Origin: Stenotrophomonas maltophilia
GTDB taxonomy: Bacteria > Pseudomonadota > Gammaproteobacteria > Xanthomonadales > Xanthomonadaceae
Direction: 5' to 3'
Assembly: GCF_013464485.1 (NCBI RefSeq)
Contig: NZ_RAUX01000016.1
Coordinates: 72,359 to 136,358 of the forward strand
Length of the DNA: 64,000 nucleotides
In this document: positions 25,738 to 34,573 of the stretch, one piece after another
Numbering within the stretch: the stretch's first letter is position 1
How the letters are laid out: each line of letters starts with the position of its first letter
The notes under the pieces: model-generated
What the model was told of the DNA's origin: nothing
Databases searched by the model: none
What the model saw: only the letters and a program-made list of their open reading frames with translations
Translations under genes and position numbers: made by a program

Positions 25738-26298
25738 TCAGGAGCGCAGTACGTTGCCGCTGAGCGCGTCGCGGATGGGCGTGGGTTGGGCCAGGCCACC
25801 GGTCTGCCCATCGAGGATGCCGTCGAGCAGGCGCAGCAGACGCGGATCCAGTTCCTCGCGGTGGCGTGCCGGGGGCTCACCGGCCAGGTTGGCGCTGGTG
25901 GAGACCAGCGGGCCGCCCCAGGCGCGGCAGAGTTCGGCCACCAGCGGGTGTGCGCTTATGCGCACCGCGATACCACTGTGTTCACCAGTGACCCAAGGCT
26001 GCGCACGCGGGCCGGCGGGCAGGATCCATGTATTGGCGCCGGGCCAGCTGGCCAGCACCGCACGCTGGCGTGCGTCCGGCAGGGCCTGCAGGCGCACCCA
26101 GCCTTCCAGCTGCGGCAGCTCGGCGGCGACCAGGATCATGCCCTTCTCGATCGGGCGCTGCTTCAGCCGCAGCACCATGTGCACGGCGGCTTCGTGCGAA
26201 GGATCGCAGCCCAGGCCCCAGACCGCTTCGGTCGGGTAGGCAATCACGCCGCCCGCGCGGAGCGTGGCGACAGCGGAATCCAGGGTGAGTTCTTTCAT
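25738..26298 (-). CDS. tsaC: Threonylcarbamoyl-AMP synthase TsaC (YrdC/Sua5 family)
   Basis: This 186-residue single-domain enzyme makes threonylcarbamoyl-AMP from Thr, bicarbonate and ATP for the t6A37 modification of ANN-decoding tRNAs. Signatures seen are GGVIAYPTEAVWGLGCDP, KRP-like LRLKQRPIEKGMILVAA and STSANLAGEPPA. The length is that of short-form TsaC, without the Sua5 tail. ATG 26298 gives the usual MKELTLDSAV start; an upstream ATG would add ten residues. The order topA-tsaC is conserved in gammaproteobacteria. Confidence 0.93.
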   Translation of the reverse strand: MKELTLDSAVATLRAGGVIAYPTEAVWGLGCDPSHEAAVHMVLRLKQRPIEKGMILVAAELPQLEGWVRLQALPDARQRAVLASWPGANTWILPAGPRAQPWVTGEHSGIAVRISAHPLVAELCRAWGGPLVSTSANLAGEPPARHREELDPRLLRLLDGILDGQTGGLAQPTPIRDALSGNVLRS

Positions 26299-26408
26299 GG
26301 CGGCGACCGGCCCGGCGTGGAGCTTCATTATCCCCCCGCCGCGTGCAGATGGGGTGGAACCTGCAACCCGGGTGGGTGCGGACCGTTGGTCCGCACGCCT
26401 TGACCTTC

Positions 26409-26431
26409 ATCCACGCATGGCGTGGATCTAC
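26409..26431 (-). repeat. SMAG REP element overlapping the topA stop codon
   Basis: The inverted GTAGATCCACGCC unit occupies this position. Read on the minus strand, its GTAG head contributes the TAG stop of topA (26430-26428). Confidence 0.85.
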
Positions 26432-28911
26432 TTCTTTGCTGCGGCCTTCCTGGCCGGCGCCTTCTTCGCGACGGCCTTCTTTACCGCTTTCTTCACCGCC
26501 TTCTTGGCCGGTGCCTTTTTCGCGGCAGCCTTCTTCGGTGCGGCTTCCTTCTTCACCGCCGCCTTCTTGGCCGGGGCTTTCTTCGCCGCCGCCTTCTTGG
26601 CGCCGAAGCCCTTGCGCACCGGCTTGCCGGTTTCTTCCATCAGCTGCTGCACTTCGGCCAGGGTCAGCGATGCCGGCTCGCGATCCTTGGGGATCTTGCC
26701 GTTCATCTTGCCGTCGCTGATGTACGGGCCGAAGCGGCCGTTCAGCACCTGGATGTCGCTGCCCTCGAATTCCTTGATGATCCGGTTGCGCGCGATCTCT
26801 TCCTTCTCTTCCACCAGGAACACGGCGCGGGCCAGGTCGATGGTGTACGGGTCGTCTTCCTTCTTCAGCGAGGCATAGGTGCTGCCACGCTTGGCGAACG
26901 GCCCGAAGCGGCCGATGCCGACGCTGACCGGTTCGCCCTTGTCCTCACCCAGCGCGCGCGGCATCAGGAACAGCTCCAGCGCGTCTTCCAGGGAGATGGT
27001 GTGCATCGACTGGCCGGGGCGCAGCGAGGCGAACTTGGGCTTCTCCTCGGCGTCCTCGGCGGTGCTGCCGATGGCTGCGTACGGCCCGAAACGGCCCAGG
27101 CGCACGCTCACCGGCTTGCCGGTCTTGGGGTCGGTGCCGAGCTCGCGCGCACCACTGGCCTCGGCGCGGTCAACCGATTCCTTCTTGTCTTCCACCAGTT
27201 CCTTGAACGGCTCCCAGAAGCGGGCCATCAGCGGAATCCACTCTTCCTCGCCGCGCGAGACGGCGTCGAGCTCGTCCTCAAGCTTGGCGGTGAAGTCGTA
27301 GTCCACGTACTGGGTGAAGTGGCTGGACAGGAACTTGGACACGGCACGGCCGACGTCCGACGGGCGGAAGCTGCGGCCTTCCATTTCCACGTACTTGCGG
27401 AACAGCAGGGTCTGGATGATCGAGGCGTAGGTCGAGGGACGGCCGATGCCGTACTCTTCCAGCGCCTTCACCAGCGCCGCTTCGGTGTAGCGCGGCGGCG
27501 GCTGGGTGAAGTGCTGTTCGGCCAGGATGCGTTCCAGCGGGATGCGGTCGCCGGGCTTCATCGCCGGCAGCTTGCGGCCTTCGTCCTCGTCCTCGGCGCT
27601 CCTGTTGTCCTTGCCTTCCTCGTACACGGCCAGGAAGCCGGGCACCACCACCGTGGTGCCGCTGGCGCGGAACACGTGCTCGCTGCCGGCGGACAGGTCC
27701 ACGCTGACGGTGTTGAGCGTGGCCGGTATCATCTGGCAGGCCACCGCACGCTTCCAGATCAGCTCGTACAGCTTGCGCTCGTCGTCGGTCAGGAAGCGCG
27801 ACACCTGGGCCGGCGTGCGCAGGGCCGAGGTCGGGCGCACCGCTTCGTGCGCTTCCTGGGCGTTCTTCGACTTGGTCTGGTAGGTGTTGGGCTGGTCAGG
27901 CAGCGAGGCGATGCCGTAATCACGGGCGATCACGTCGCGGATCTCGGCCAGCGCATCCTGCGACAGGTTCACCGAGTCGGTACGCATGTAGGAAATCAGG
28001 CCGACGGTGCCTTCGTCGCCGATGGCCACGCCTTCATACAGCTTCTGCGCCACCTGCATGGTCTTGCGGGTGGTGAAGCCGAGCTTGCGCGAGGCTTCCT
28101 GCTGCAGGGTGGAGGTGGTGAACGGCGGGGCCGGGCGGCGCTTGCGCTCCTTGCTGGCCACGTCGGTCACGTGCAGCGAACCCTGTGCGGCCTGCTGGAT
28201 GCGCAGGCGCGCGGCCTCGGCGGTGTCGCCGTCGGTCACGGTGAACTGTTCGAACTTCTGCCCGTCCAGCTTGATCAGCTTGGCGTTGAAGTGCTGCGAC
28301 GGGTGCGCGCACTCGGCGCCGATGGACCAGTATTCGCGGGCGATGAAGGCTTCGATCTCTTCCTCGCGCTCGACGATCATGCGCAGCGCAGGGCTCTGCA
28401 CGCGGCCGGCGGACAGGCCGCGCTGCACCTTGCGCCACAGCACCGGCGACAGGTTGAAACCGACCAGGTAGTCCAGCGCGCGGCGCGCCTGCTGGGCATC
28501 GACCAGATCGCTGGCGATCGCGCGTGGCTGGCTGATCGCCTCCTTGATGGCGCGCGGGGTGATCTCGGTGAAGACCACGCGCTGCATCGGCTTGTCCTTG
28601 ACCAGCCCACGTTCCTTCAGGATTTCGGCAATGTGCCAGCTGATCGCTTCACCCTCGCGATCCGGGTCGGTTGCCAGCAGGATGTCGTCGGCGCCCTTGG
28701 CGGCCTTGGCGATCGCATCGACGTGCTTCTCGTTCTTGTCGATGACGTCGTAGTGCATGGCAAACCCGTTGTCCGGGTCGACCGCGCCTTCCTTCGGAAT
28801 CAGGTCGCGCACATGCCCATACGAGGCCAGGACGGTGTAGTCCTTTCCGAGGTATTTGTTGATCGTCTTGGCCTTGGCCGGCGATTCGACGATGAGCAGG
28901 TGCTTGGGCAT
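26428..28911 (-). CDS. topA: DNA topoisomerase I
   Basis: This 827-residue type IA topoisomerase relaxes negative supercoils. A Toprim domain (1-115) has TDPDREGE at 81-88, and the catalytic tyrosine is Tyr308 in GLISYMRTDSV. Three C-terminal 'GRFGPY/F' Toprim_Crpt repeats follow (near 640, 700 and 760), without the tetracysteine fingers of E. coli. The last 60 residues are an extremely Lys/Ala-rich tail (repeats of KKAPAKKAAVKK), histone-H1-like. ATG 28911 is chosen over an 18-residue extension. The gene has an upstream terminator and is probably transcribed on its own. Confidence 0.95.
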   Translation of the reverse strand: MPKHLLIVESPAKAKTINKYLGKDYTVLASYGHVRDLIPKEGAVDPDNGFAMHYDVIDKNEKHVDAIAKAAKGADDILLATDPDREGEAISWHIAEILKERGLVKDKPMQRVVFTEITPRAIKEAISQPRAIASDLVDAQQARRALDYLVGFNLSPVLWRKVQRGLSAGRVQSPALRMIVEREEEIEAFIAREYWSIGAECAHPSQHFNAKLIKLDGQKFEQFTVTDGDTAEAARLRIQQAAQGSLHVTDVASKERKRRPAPPFTTSTLQQEASRKLGFTTRKTMQVAQKLYEGVAIGDEGTVGLISYMRTDSVNLSQDALAEIRDVIARDYGIASLPDQPNTYQTKSKNAQEAHEAVRPTSALRTPAQVSRFLTDDERKLYELIWKRAVACQMIPATLNTVSVDLSAGSEHVFRASGTTVVVPGFLAVYEEGKDNRSAEDEDEGRKLPAMKPGDRIPLERILAEQHFTQPPPRYTEAALVKALEEYGIGRPSTYASIIQTLLFRKYVEMEGRSFRPSDVGRAVSKFLSSHFTQYVDYDFTAKLEDELDAVSRGEEEWIPLMARFWEPFKELVEDKKESVDRAEASGARELGTDPKTGKPVSVRLGRFGPYAAIGSTAEDAEEKPKFASLRPGQSMHTISLEDALELFLMPRALGEDKGEPVSVGIGRFGPFAKRGSTYASLKKEDDPYTIDLARAVFLVEEKEEIARNRIIKEFEGSDIQVLNGRFGPYISDGKMNGKIPKDREPASLTLAEVQQLMEETGKPVRKGFGAKKAAAKKAPAKKAAVKKEAAPKKAAAKKAPAKKAVKKAVKKAVAKKAPARKAAAKK

Positions 28912-29000
28912 GGCAGCAGGGTCTGTGGGGCGAACCGTGGGGAAGGGGCCGCTAGGGTGGAGCAAACGGCCGCATTAGTGAAGCGGCCAAGCGCAAATCC

Positions 29001-29036
29001 ATAAACTGAACGCCCGGTAATGTGCCGGGCGTTCAG
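29001..29036 (-). terminator. Intrinsic terminator after the GYF-RDD gene
   Basis: A perfect 12-bp stem (CTGAACGCCCGG, 29006-29017, with 29025-29036) has a 7-base loop. On the minus strand it is followed by TTTAT. It closes the leftward operon ending with the GYF-RDD gene and isolates topA. Confidence 0.8.
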
Positions 29037-29104
29037 CTTTCACATTGGTAGAGGAATCACGCCCGGACAGCCCATGTCAAGCAGCCAGACGTGAGGATGG
29101 CCGT

Positions 29105-30037
29105 TCATGAGGCCATCTTGGCGATGAAGCCGACCGCGAACACCAGCAGGGCCAGGCCCGCCAGCGACAGCAGGCCGGTCAGCACGAGCACCAGCACGGT
29201 GACGGTGCCCAGCTCACGGCGCTGCAGCTGCGGCTGGTCGGTGAACGCCCAGCGGTCGACCACCAGCGTGTCGCTGATCATGTCGTGCAGGCCCTGCTTG
29301 CGCTCGGTGAAGGCCGCCATCAGGAAGCCGATGCCGAAGATGATGCTGCTCAGCATCGCGCCCCAGTAGCGACCGAATGCGCGGGCCTTGGTCAGGCGCT
29401 CGCCATTGCTGCGCACCACCTTGATGCCGACCGCCATCTTGCCCAGGGTGGCGCCGCCCTGCGAGGCATGGAACCAAGTGTAGTAGGCCATGCTGATGCT
29501 GAGGTTGATCAGCCCGCTGGTCAGCTGGGCGAGCACCTCGATGGCGGATTCACCGCTGCCGGCCGCACCCATGCTGGCCCCAAGCGCCACGGCCAGGACG
29601 GCGCCGATGAGGGTGCTGGGGATGAGCAGCACGAAGTAGTCGATCACATAGGCCGCTACACGCTTCCAGAACCCCGCGTAGACCACTTCGCCGCCTACCA
29701 CCGGCTGCGCGTGGCCGCCGCCACCGAGTGCCGCTGGGGCGCTGTACGGCGAACTGCTGAGGGCGCCGGTGCCGGGCAGCGGCGCGGTGCCGTTGTCGAT
29801 GGCGGCATAGTCGCCGCGCAGGTCGAAACCGCTGCTGCCAGTGGCCGTGCTGGCGGCGGCCAGTGTCTGCAGGCCGAGCTCGTCAACCACCTGGCGCAGT
29901 GCGGCCCACTGCGCCATGCCTTCGCGCCAGACCAGGGTGTCCAGGTTCAGTTGCCCGCGCTGGAAGCGCTGGCGGATCTCCTGGACCGGCAGCGGCCCCT
30001 GGCGTTGCTGTCCTTCGGCGTAGTACCACTCAGTCAT
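29105..30037 (-). CDS. GYF_2 and RDD domain membrane protein
   Basis: In this 310-residue protein, residues 1-55 are a GYF_2 domain (WYYAEGQQRQGPLPVQEIRQRF...LVWREGMAQWAAL), a small fold that in eukaryotes binds proline-rich peptides. A Gly/Ala linker leads to an RDD region with several membrane helices, opening VYAGFWKRVAAYVIDYFVLLI and including GGATLGKMAVGIKVVRSNGERL. The role is unknown. RDD proteins have been linked to ion or solute movement. The GYF_2 half is strongly similar to that of the next gene upstream, so the pair arose by duplication and domain swap. Confidence 0.82.
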   Translation of the reverse strand: MTEWYYAEGQQRQGPLPVQEIRQRFQRGQLNLDTLVWREGMAQWAALRQVVDELGLQTLAAASTATGSSGFDLRGDYAAIDNGTAPLPGTGALSSSPYSAPAALGGGGHAQPVVGGEVVYAGFWKRVAAYVIDYFVLLIPSTLIGAVLAVALGASMGAAGSGESAIEVLAQLTSGLINLSISMAYYTWFHASQGGATLGKMAVGIKVVRSNGERLTKARAFGRYWGAMLSSIIFGIGFLMAAFTERKQGLHDMISDTLVVDRWAFTDQPQLQRRELGTVTVLVLVLTGLLSLAGLALLVFAVGFIAKMAS

Positions 30038-30086
30038 CGTATGTTCCCTGTTGAATCATCCTTGGAGGTGCTGGCGTGCGCGCGGC

Positions 30087-30827
30087 TCAGCCGCGGCATG
30101 ACGGCGGCAGGTACTTGTCATTGCTTTCGCCGCTGCATTCCCAGCGGCCGCTGTCGCGATCGTATTCCAGCCACAGCAGGTCGCCGTCCACGCTCTTGCC
30201 GGGCAGCGCCAGGGTGGCTTCGATGCCACAGTGGCCATTGTTGAAACGACCAATGTTCACCGCCGACAGTCCGGCCTGGGTGAAGTCACCCGGGGCCGGG
30301 AAGCCGGGGTCGTTGGCACCCGGGCAGCGGCCTTGGTCATCGGCGAAGTGCTCCACCTGGTCCTGCAACGGGTGCAGGGCATCGGCCGCAGCGGCGATCT
30401 TGGCGCGCACGGTGTAATCGTTGTAGGCCGGCAGCGCGATCGCCGCAAGAATGGCCATGATCGGCACCAGCACCAGCAGCAATCCGCCACCGATGATCGC
30501 GGTGAGGGCGCAGCCGGAAAGCTTCTTCTTCTGTGGCGGCAGGACGCCGGCAGTGGCGGCATAGGGCGTGGACGGTGGCAGAACCGGCGGCTGCGGCGGC
30601 GCCGCAGGTTCCGGTTCGGGCTGCACGGCCTGTGCTGTGGCGTCCAGCCCTGGCACGATCAAGCCGAGCTCGTCGACGACGGTGCGCAACGCCTGCCATT
30701 GCGGCAGGCCGTCGCGCCAGACCAGGGTGTCCAGGGAGATCTGGTTGTTGCGGAACAACTCCACCAACTGTTCCGCCGGCAGCGGACCCTGCTGCCGGTT
30801 GCCTTCTGCATGGAACCACTCGCTCAC
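30087..30827 (-). CDS. GYF_2 domain fused to a type IV pilin-like domain
   Basis: In this 246-residue protein, residues 1-52 are a GYF_2 domain (WFHAEGNRQQGPLPAEQLVELF...LVWRDGLPQWQAL), then a Pro-rich linker (55-95) and basic PQKKK. The hydrophobic helix that follows ends AILAAIALPAYNDYTVRAKI, unmistakably the N-terminal helix of type IV pilins. The C-terminal globular part ends like a pilin, with W.CSG...KYLPPSCR and a probable disulfide. The prepilin peptidase site (G|FTLIE) is absent, so it should stay a membrane protein with a cytoplasmic GYF domain. Function unknown. Confidence 0.8.
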   Translation of the reverse strand: MSEWFHAEGNRQQGPLPAEQLVELFRNNQISLDTLVWRDGLPQWQALRTVVDELGLIVPGLDATAQAVQPEPEPAAPPQPPVLPPSTPYAATAGVLPPQKKKLSGCALTAIIGGGLLLVLVPIMAILAAIALPAYNDYTVRAKIAAAADALHPLQDQVEHFADDQGRCPGANDPGFPAPGDFTQAGLSAVNIGRFNNGHCGIEATLALPGKSVDGDLLWLEYDRDSGRWECSGESNDKYLPPSCRG

Positions 30828-30866
30828 GGGGACGCTCCTGAATGCGCTATGCCCCCAAGTGTACGG

Positions 30867-31340
30867 TCAGTGCAGGGGTTCTGGCTCGTCCATGAACATC
30901 TGCGTCTCCATCCAGGCGTACGCCGCCTCGGAGCCGGGCTGGTTGAACAGCACCATCAGCACGACCCACTTCAGGTCGTCCAGGTCCAGTTCGTCCTGGT
31001 CCAGGGCCATCGCCCGGTCCAGCACCAGCTCGCGCTGGTCGGCGTCCAGGATGCCATGCTGTTCCAGATACAGCAGGAAACCGCGGCATTCCACGTCCAG
31101 CTTGTCCAGCTCGGGGCCGTGGTAGACGCGCACGGGGCCATCGACCCGCGCCTGGGCCACGCTCGGCCGCTGCGCGGCCAGGGCATCGAGCCAGTCGAAT
31201 GCCTTGTTGATCTCGGTTGGGCTGAAACCGGCCTGGATCAGGCCGTTCTGGAGCGAATCGCGGTCACGGATCAGGTCCGCATCTTCGCTGAAATAGTGTT
31301 CAAACAGGTATAGCAGTACGTCCAGGATGCTCTCTTTCAT
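30867..31340 (-). CDS. smg: Smg family protein (DUF494)
   Basis: This 157-residue acidic, helical cytosolic protein opens with the family signature [17 protein letters not shown] and continues with [17 protein letters not shown] and [15 protein letters not shown]. Smg is conserved between dprA and topA in gammaproteobacteria, with no established biochemical function. Here it follows dprA by 43 bp on the same strand. Two GYF_2 genes are placed between it and topA. Confidence 0.92.
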   Translation of the reverse strand: MKESILDVLLYLFEHYFSEDADLIRDRDSLQNGLIQAGFSPTEINKAFDWLDALAAQRPSVAQARVDGPVRVYHGPELDKLDVECRGFLLYLEQHGILDADQRELVLDRAMALDQDELDLDDLKWVVLMVLFNQPGSEAAYAWMETQMFMDEPEPLH

Positions 31341-31383
31341 TGCCCCTCGGCCTGCGTCGCGCGACGCTGTGGAGGTGAAGAAA

Positions 31384-32511
31384 CTAGGGAGTTCGACAGT
31401 AGCGGCCGTGTACGCACACCACGATTCCCGCCAGTTCCATGGCCAGCAGCATGGAGGACACCTGGGGCGCCGTCAATCCACAGCGCATGATCAGTGAATC
31501 CATACCGCTTGGGTTGTGGTCCAGGGCCCGCCACAAGCACTGGTAGTCAGGGTCGTCGGCCCAGCGCGCCGGCAGGAGTACCGGCGGTGCCTGTTCAGTG
31601 GGGGTGGCGAGCCGTGATTGCAAGCCCGGCAGCTGCTGGCGCAGGGCGGGAACCAGCAGCTCCAGCACTTCTTCCGGGCGCTCGACCAGCGCGGCGCCCT
31701 CGCGGATCAGCCGATGACAGCCCGCCGCGCGTGGATTGAGCACCGAGCCGGGCAGGGCGCAGACCTCACGACCGGCTTCGGCTGCCAGGCGTGCGGTGAT
31801 CAGCGCGCCGGAGCGCTGGGCGGCCTCGACCACCACCGTCGCCAGCGCAAGCCCAGCCACCAGCCGGTTGCGCGCCGGGAAGTGGCCCGGGCGTGCTGCC
31901 GTGCCGGGCAGATACTCGCTGATCAGCGCACCGTCGATGGCGATCCGGGCCTGCAGCCGGGCATGATTGTCCGGATAGGCCCGGTCTGGACCGGTTCCGA
32001 TCACCGCCAGGGTGCAGCCCCCCGCGTCCAGCGTGGCCTGATGGGCAGCGGCATCGATACCGGCGGCCAGCCCGCTGGTCACCGCCAGCCCTGCCTCGAC
32101 GAAGCAGCCTGCAAACCGGGCTGCGAGCGCGCGCCCGCCCGGCGTGGGCGAACGGCTGCCGACCAGGGCAACAGATGGGCGCCAGGCCAGGCTGGGGTCG
32201 CCGGCAATGAACAGCGCCAGTGGCGGGTTCGGGACGTCCAGCAGAGGCGGGGGAAACGCCGGATCGGTGAAGGCCAGCACGTGGTGGTTGTCGTCTTCCA
32301 GCCAGCGCCGTGCCACGGCCCAGGCCCGGGCATCCGGGCGTTCCAGCGCGGCGCACTGCTCTGGCGTGCAACCGTGTCCACGCCATCCGGCGACGCCCCG
32401 TGCGATGGCCGCCGTGGCGTCCTCGGCCCCCTGCAGCAGTGCCCGCCGTGGCGCCAATGCGCCGCCCGCCATCACCAGGCGCAGCAGCGCCTCATCCATC
32501 GGTCTGGTCAT
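31384..32511 (-). CDS. dprA: DNA-processing protein DprA
   Basis: This 375-residue protein loads RecA onto incoming single-stranded DNA in transformation. The Rossmann-like core has [47 protein letters not shown] and [12 protein letters not shown], all typical. A C-terminal winged helix ([23 protein letters not shown]) is present. ATG 32511 is preferred over an Arg/Pro-rich 17-residue extension. It is the first gene of dprA-smg-GYF_2-GYF_2, separated from the LysM gene by a hairpin and a SMAG pair. Confidence 0.93.
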   Translation of the reverse strand: MTRPMDEALLRLVMAGGALAPRRALLQGAEDATAAIARGVAGWRGHGCTPEQCAALERPDARAWAVARRWLEDDNHHVLAFTDPAFPPPLLDVPNPPLALFIAGDPSLAWRPSVALVGSRSPTPGGRALAARFAGCFVEAGLAVTSGLAAGIDAAAHQATLDAGGCTLAVIGTGPDRAYPDNHARLQARIAIDGALISEYLPGTAARPGHFPARNRLVAGLALATVVVEAAQRSGALITARLAAEAGREVCALPGSVLNPRAAGCHRLIREGAALVERPEEVLELLVPALRQQLPGLQSRLATPTEQAPPVLLPARWADDPDYQCLWRALDHNPSGMDSLIMRCGLTAPQVSSMLLAMELAGIVVCVHGRYCRTP

Positions 32512-32535
32512 TGCCCCACTATCGGCCGGATACAA

Positions 32536-32559
32536 CGAAGGCGCCCTAGGGCGCCTTCG
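32536..32559. terminator. Hairpin between the LysM gene and dprA
   Basis: CGAAGGCGCC (32536-32545) pairs perfectly with GGCGCCTTCG (32550-32559) around CTAG. The T tract on the minus strand is weak (TTGTAT). It may separate LysM transcription from the dprA operon, together with the adjacent REP pair. Confidence 0.5.
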
Positions 32560-32594
32560 CATGTAACCGTCAGGGTTTGCCGGAGACCGCCCCT

Positions 32595-32684
32595 GTAGAG
32601 TCGACTGTCAGTCGACTACCACGCGCAGCGCGGGCCTTTTTCGAGCAGCTGGACGAAGAGCAGTCGACCAACAGTCGACTCTAC
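32595..32684. repeat. SMAG inverted pair overlapping the LysM gene stop
   Basis: Units GTAGAGTCGACTGTCAGTC (32595-32617) and its mate (32662-32684) are the same type as at 19318. On the minus strand the head of the right unit supplies the TAG stop of the LysM gene (32683-32681). Confidence 0.85.
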
Positions 32685-33814
32685 CGAGCGTCCGGGTGCA
32701 GTGCGTTGAACCCCACGCGCACCGGCTTCACGCCCTGCATCACCAGCGCGTAGCTGACGTTGTCGAAGGTGCGGAACACCATGGCGTGCGCCGCATACTC
32801 GTCCGGCAGCGAGACCCGGCCGGCGCCGGTGCTGAGCGAATCGTCCATGCGCGACGATGTCGGGTACTTCATGCGGTGCGCCACATGGCGGCCCGGCCGC
32901 CACAGCGAGAACACGGTGCCGTTGTCCACGCCCTGCGCACGCCCTGCGGAGATCGCGATCACGTCGCGCGGGCCAGCGGTGGTGAACATGTCGGCGACGG
33001 CCAGTACGCGCACGTCGACGCCCTCGACACCGGCGGCGGGGACATGCGGCACGAACTGCAGGTCGTACGGCTTGGCCTCGACCGGGACCAGACGGTCGCC
33101 AGCGCGTACCTCGCGGCCGCCCTCGTTCTTGTCCAGGACCAGGGTGGACGCTTCGACCTTGCCGCCTGCGACATGGGTGATGGTGCCCGTGGCAACCTGG
33201 GCCAGCTCATAGCCGAGCACGCCGCGACGGTGGTTGGGCGCGTTGTAGGCCCGCCACAGGTTGCCGCTGCCCGGGGTGACATCGCCGTTGGCGGTCAGGT
33301 CCTCGGTGGGCTTGGGCTGGGCGTAGCGAACGGTCGGGCGGACCACGGCCCAGCGCTGGCCCAGCTGGGCGTCGGCCAGGCGGACGTAGACCGCGCTGCC
33401 GCTGGTGACGCGCAGGCGCTCTTCTTCCAGACCGGCCACGTAAGGCAGGTGATCGATGCTGTCGACCACGCTGAGCTGTTTCAGGAACGGTTCGACCTGA
33501 GCCAGCGGAATGGCGTCGATCGGGGCCTCCTGGCGCGGGCCGGGCCTGGAGGCGACGGTCACCCGGTCCAGATAGGCCAGGCTGAGCACGTCACCGGGAT
33601 AGATCAGGTGTGGATTGGCGATCTGCGGATTGGCCTGCCAGATCTCCGGCCACAGCCACGGCTTCTGCAGGAAACGTGCGGCGATATCCCACAACGTATC
33701 CCCTTTTCGGACCACATAGGTGTCCGGGTGCCCGCCATTCACTTCCACGGCGGTAGCATAGGCAGCCACGGTCAGCATCGCCGCGGCGACGACCGTACGA
33801 AAACGAAGCAACAT
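32681..33814 (-). CDS. LysM peptidoglycan-binding exported protein
   Basis: This 377-residue protein has a signal peptide (MLLRFRTVVAAAMLTVAAYATAV). One LysM domain lies at about 28-80, DTYVVRKGDTLWDIAARFLQKPWLWPEIW...HLIYPGDVL. The remaining 290 residues are beta-rich and uncharacterised. Homologues stand just upstream of dprA in other gammaproteobacteria, where they are annotated as LysM-containing cell-envelope proteins. It is divergent from def, 126 bp away. ATG 33814 places the signal peptide at the N-terminus. Confidence 0.88.
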   Translation of the reverse strand: MLLRFRTVVAAAMLTVAAYATAVEVNGGHPDTYVVRKGDTLWDIAARFLQKPWLWPEIWQANPQIANPHLIYPGDVLSLAYLDRVTVASRPGPRQEAPIDAIPLAQVEPFLKQLSVVDSIDHLPYVAGLEEERLRVTSGSAVYVRLADAQLGQRWAVVRPTVRYAQPKPTEDLTANGDVTPGSGNLWRAYNAPNHRRGVLGYELAQVATGTITHVAGGKVEASTLVLDKNEGGREVRAGDRLVPVEAKPYDLQFVPHVPAAGVEGVDVRVLAVADMFTTAGPRDVIAISAGRAQGVDNGTVFSLWRPGRHVAHRMKYPTSSRMDDSLSTGAGRVSLPDEYAAHAMVFRTFDNVSYALVMQGVKPVRVGFNALHPDAR

Positions 33815-33940
33815 AGGTGTGAAGCCCTGATTCCCCAACAGGTTCGCGCACTATAGTCCAGAAACCGGGGCGCAAGGCAAGCGTTGGAGCTAGAATCTGC
33901 GACGTATGCCGGCGTGCCGGCCCCCTATCCGGAAACAGCC

Positions 33941-34453
33941 ATGGCCCTTCTCCCCATTCTCGAGTTCCCCGATCCGCGCCTGCGTACCAAGGCTGCGTCG
34001 ATCGATGCCGCCGAAGTCACCACGCCGGCCTTCCAGGAACTGATCGACAACATGTTCCAGACCATGTACGACGCCCCGGGCATCGGCCTGGCCGCCACCC
34101 AGGTGGACGTGCACAAGCGCTTCATGGTCATCGACGTAAGCGAAGAAAAGAACGAACCGCAGGTGTTCATCAACCCGGACATCATTGCCAAGGACGGGGG
34201 CCGGGTGTATCAGGAAGGCTGCCTGTCGGTCCCGGGCATCTTCGCCGACGTGACCCGCGCCGACACCATCACCGTGAAGTACCTGGACCGCAACGGCCAG
34301 GAGCAGCAGATGGAGGCCGGTGAATTGCTGGCCACCTGCATCCAGCACGAGATGGACCACCTGGATGGCAAGCTGTTCATCGACTACCTGTCGCCGCTCA
34401 AGCGCGAGATGGTGCGCAAGAAGCTGGCCAAGCAGCGCAAGCACGTGGCGTGA
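33941..34453 (+). CDS. def: Peptide deformylase
   Basis: This 170-residue iron/zinc enzyme removes the N-formyl group from nascent proteins. All three active-site motifs are present: [16 protein letters not shown] (metal Cys) and QHEMDHLDG (the two metal His and the catalytic Glu). The length and the C-terminal basic helix ([14 protein letters not shown]) match type 1 deformylases. It is first in the conserved def-fmt-rsmB group, 120 bp before fmt. Confidence 0.96.
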   Translation: MALLPILEFPDPRLRTKAASIDAAEVTTPAFQELIDNMFQTMYDAPGIGLAATQVDVHKRFMVIDVSEEKNEPQVFINPDIIAKDGGRVYQEGCLSVPGIFADVTRADTITVKYLDRNGQEQQMEAGELLATCIQHEMDHLDGKLFIDYLSPLKREMVRKKLAKQRKHVA

Positions 34454-34573
34454 CCGCCAATCCGGGCCGCCCTTCGGGTGGCCCGTGCCTGCGCGGCACG
34501 CGCGGGCTGTACGGCGCCGGCCGACGGCGCCGTTTTCTTTCCTGCACGAATCCATCCTGCAAGTGGGGTAGCC

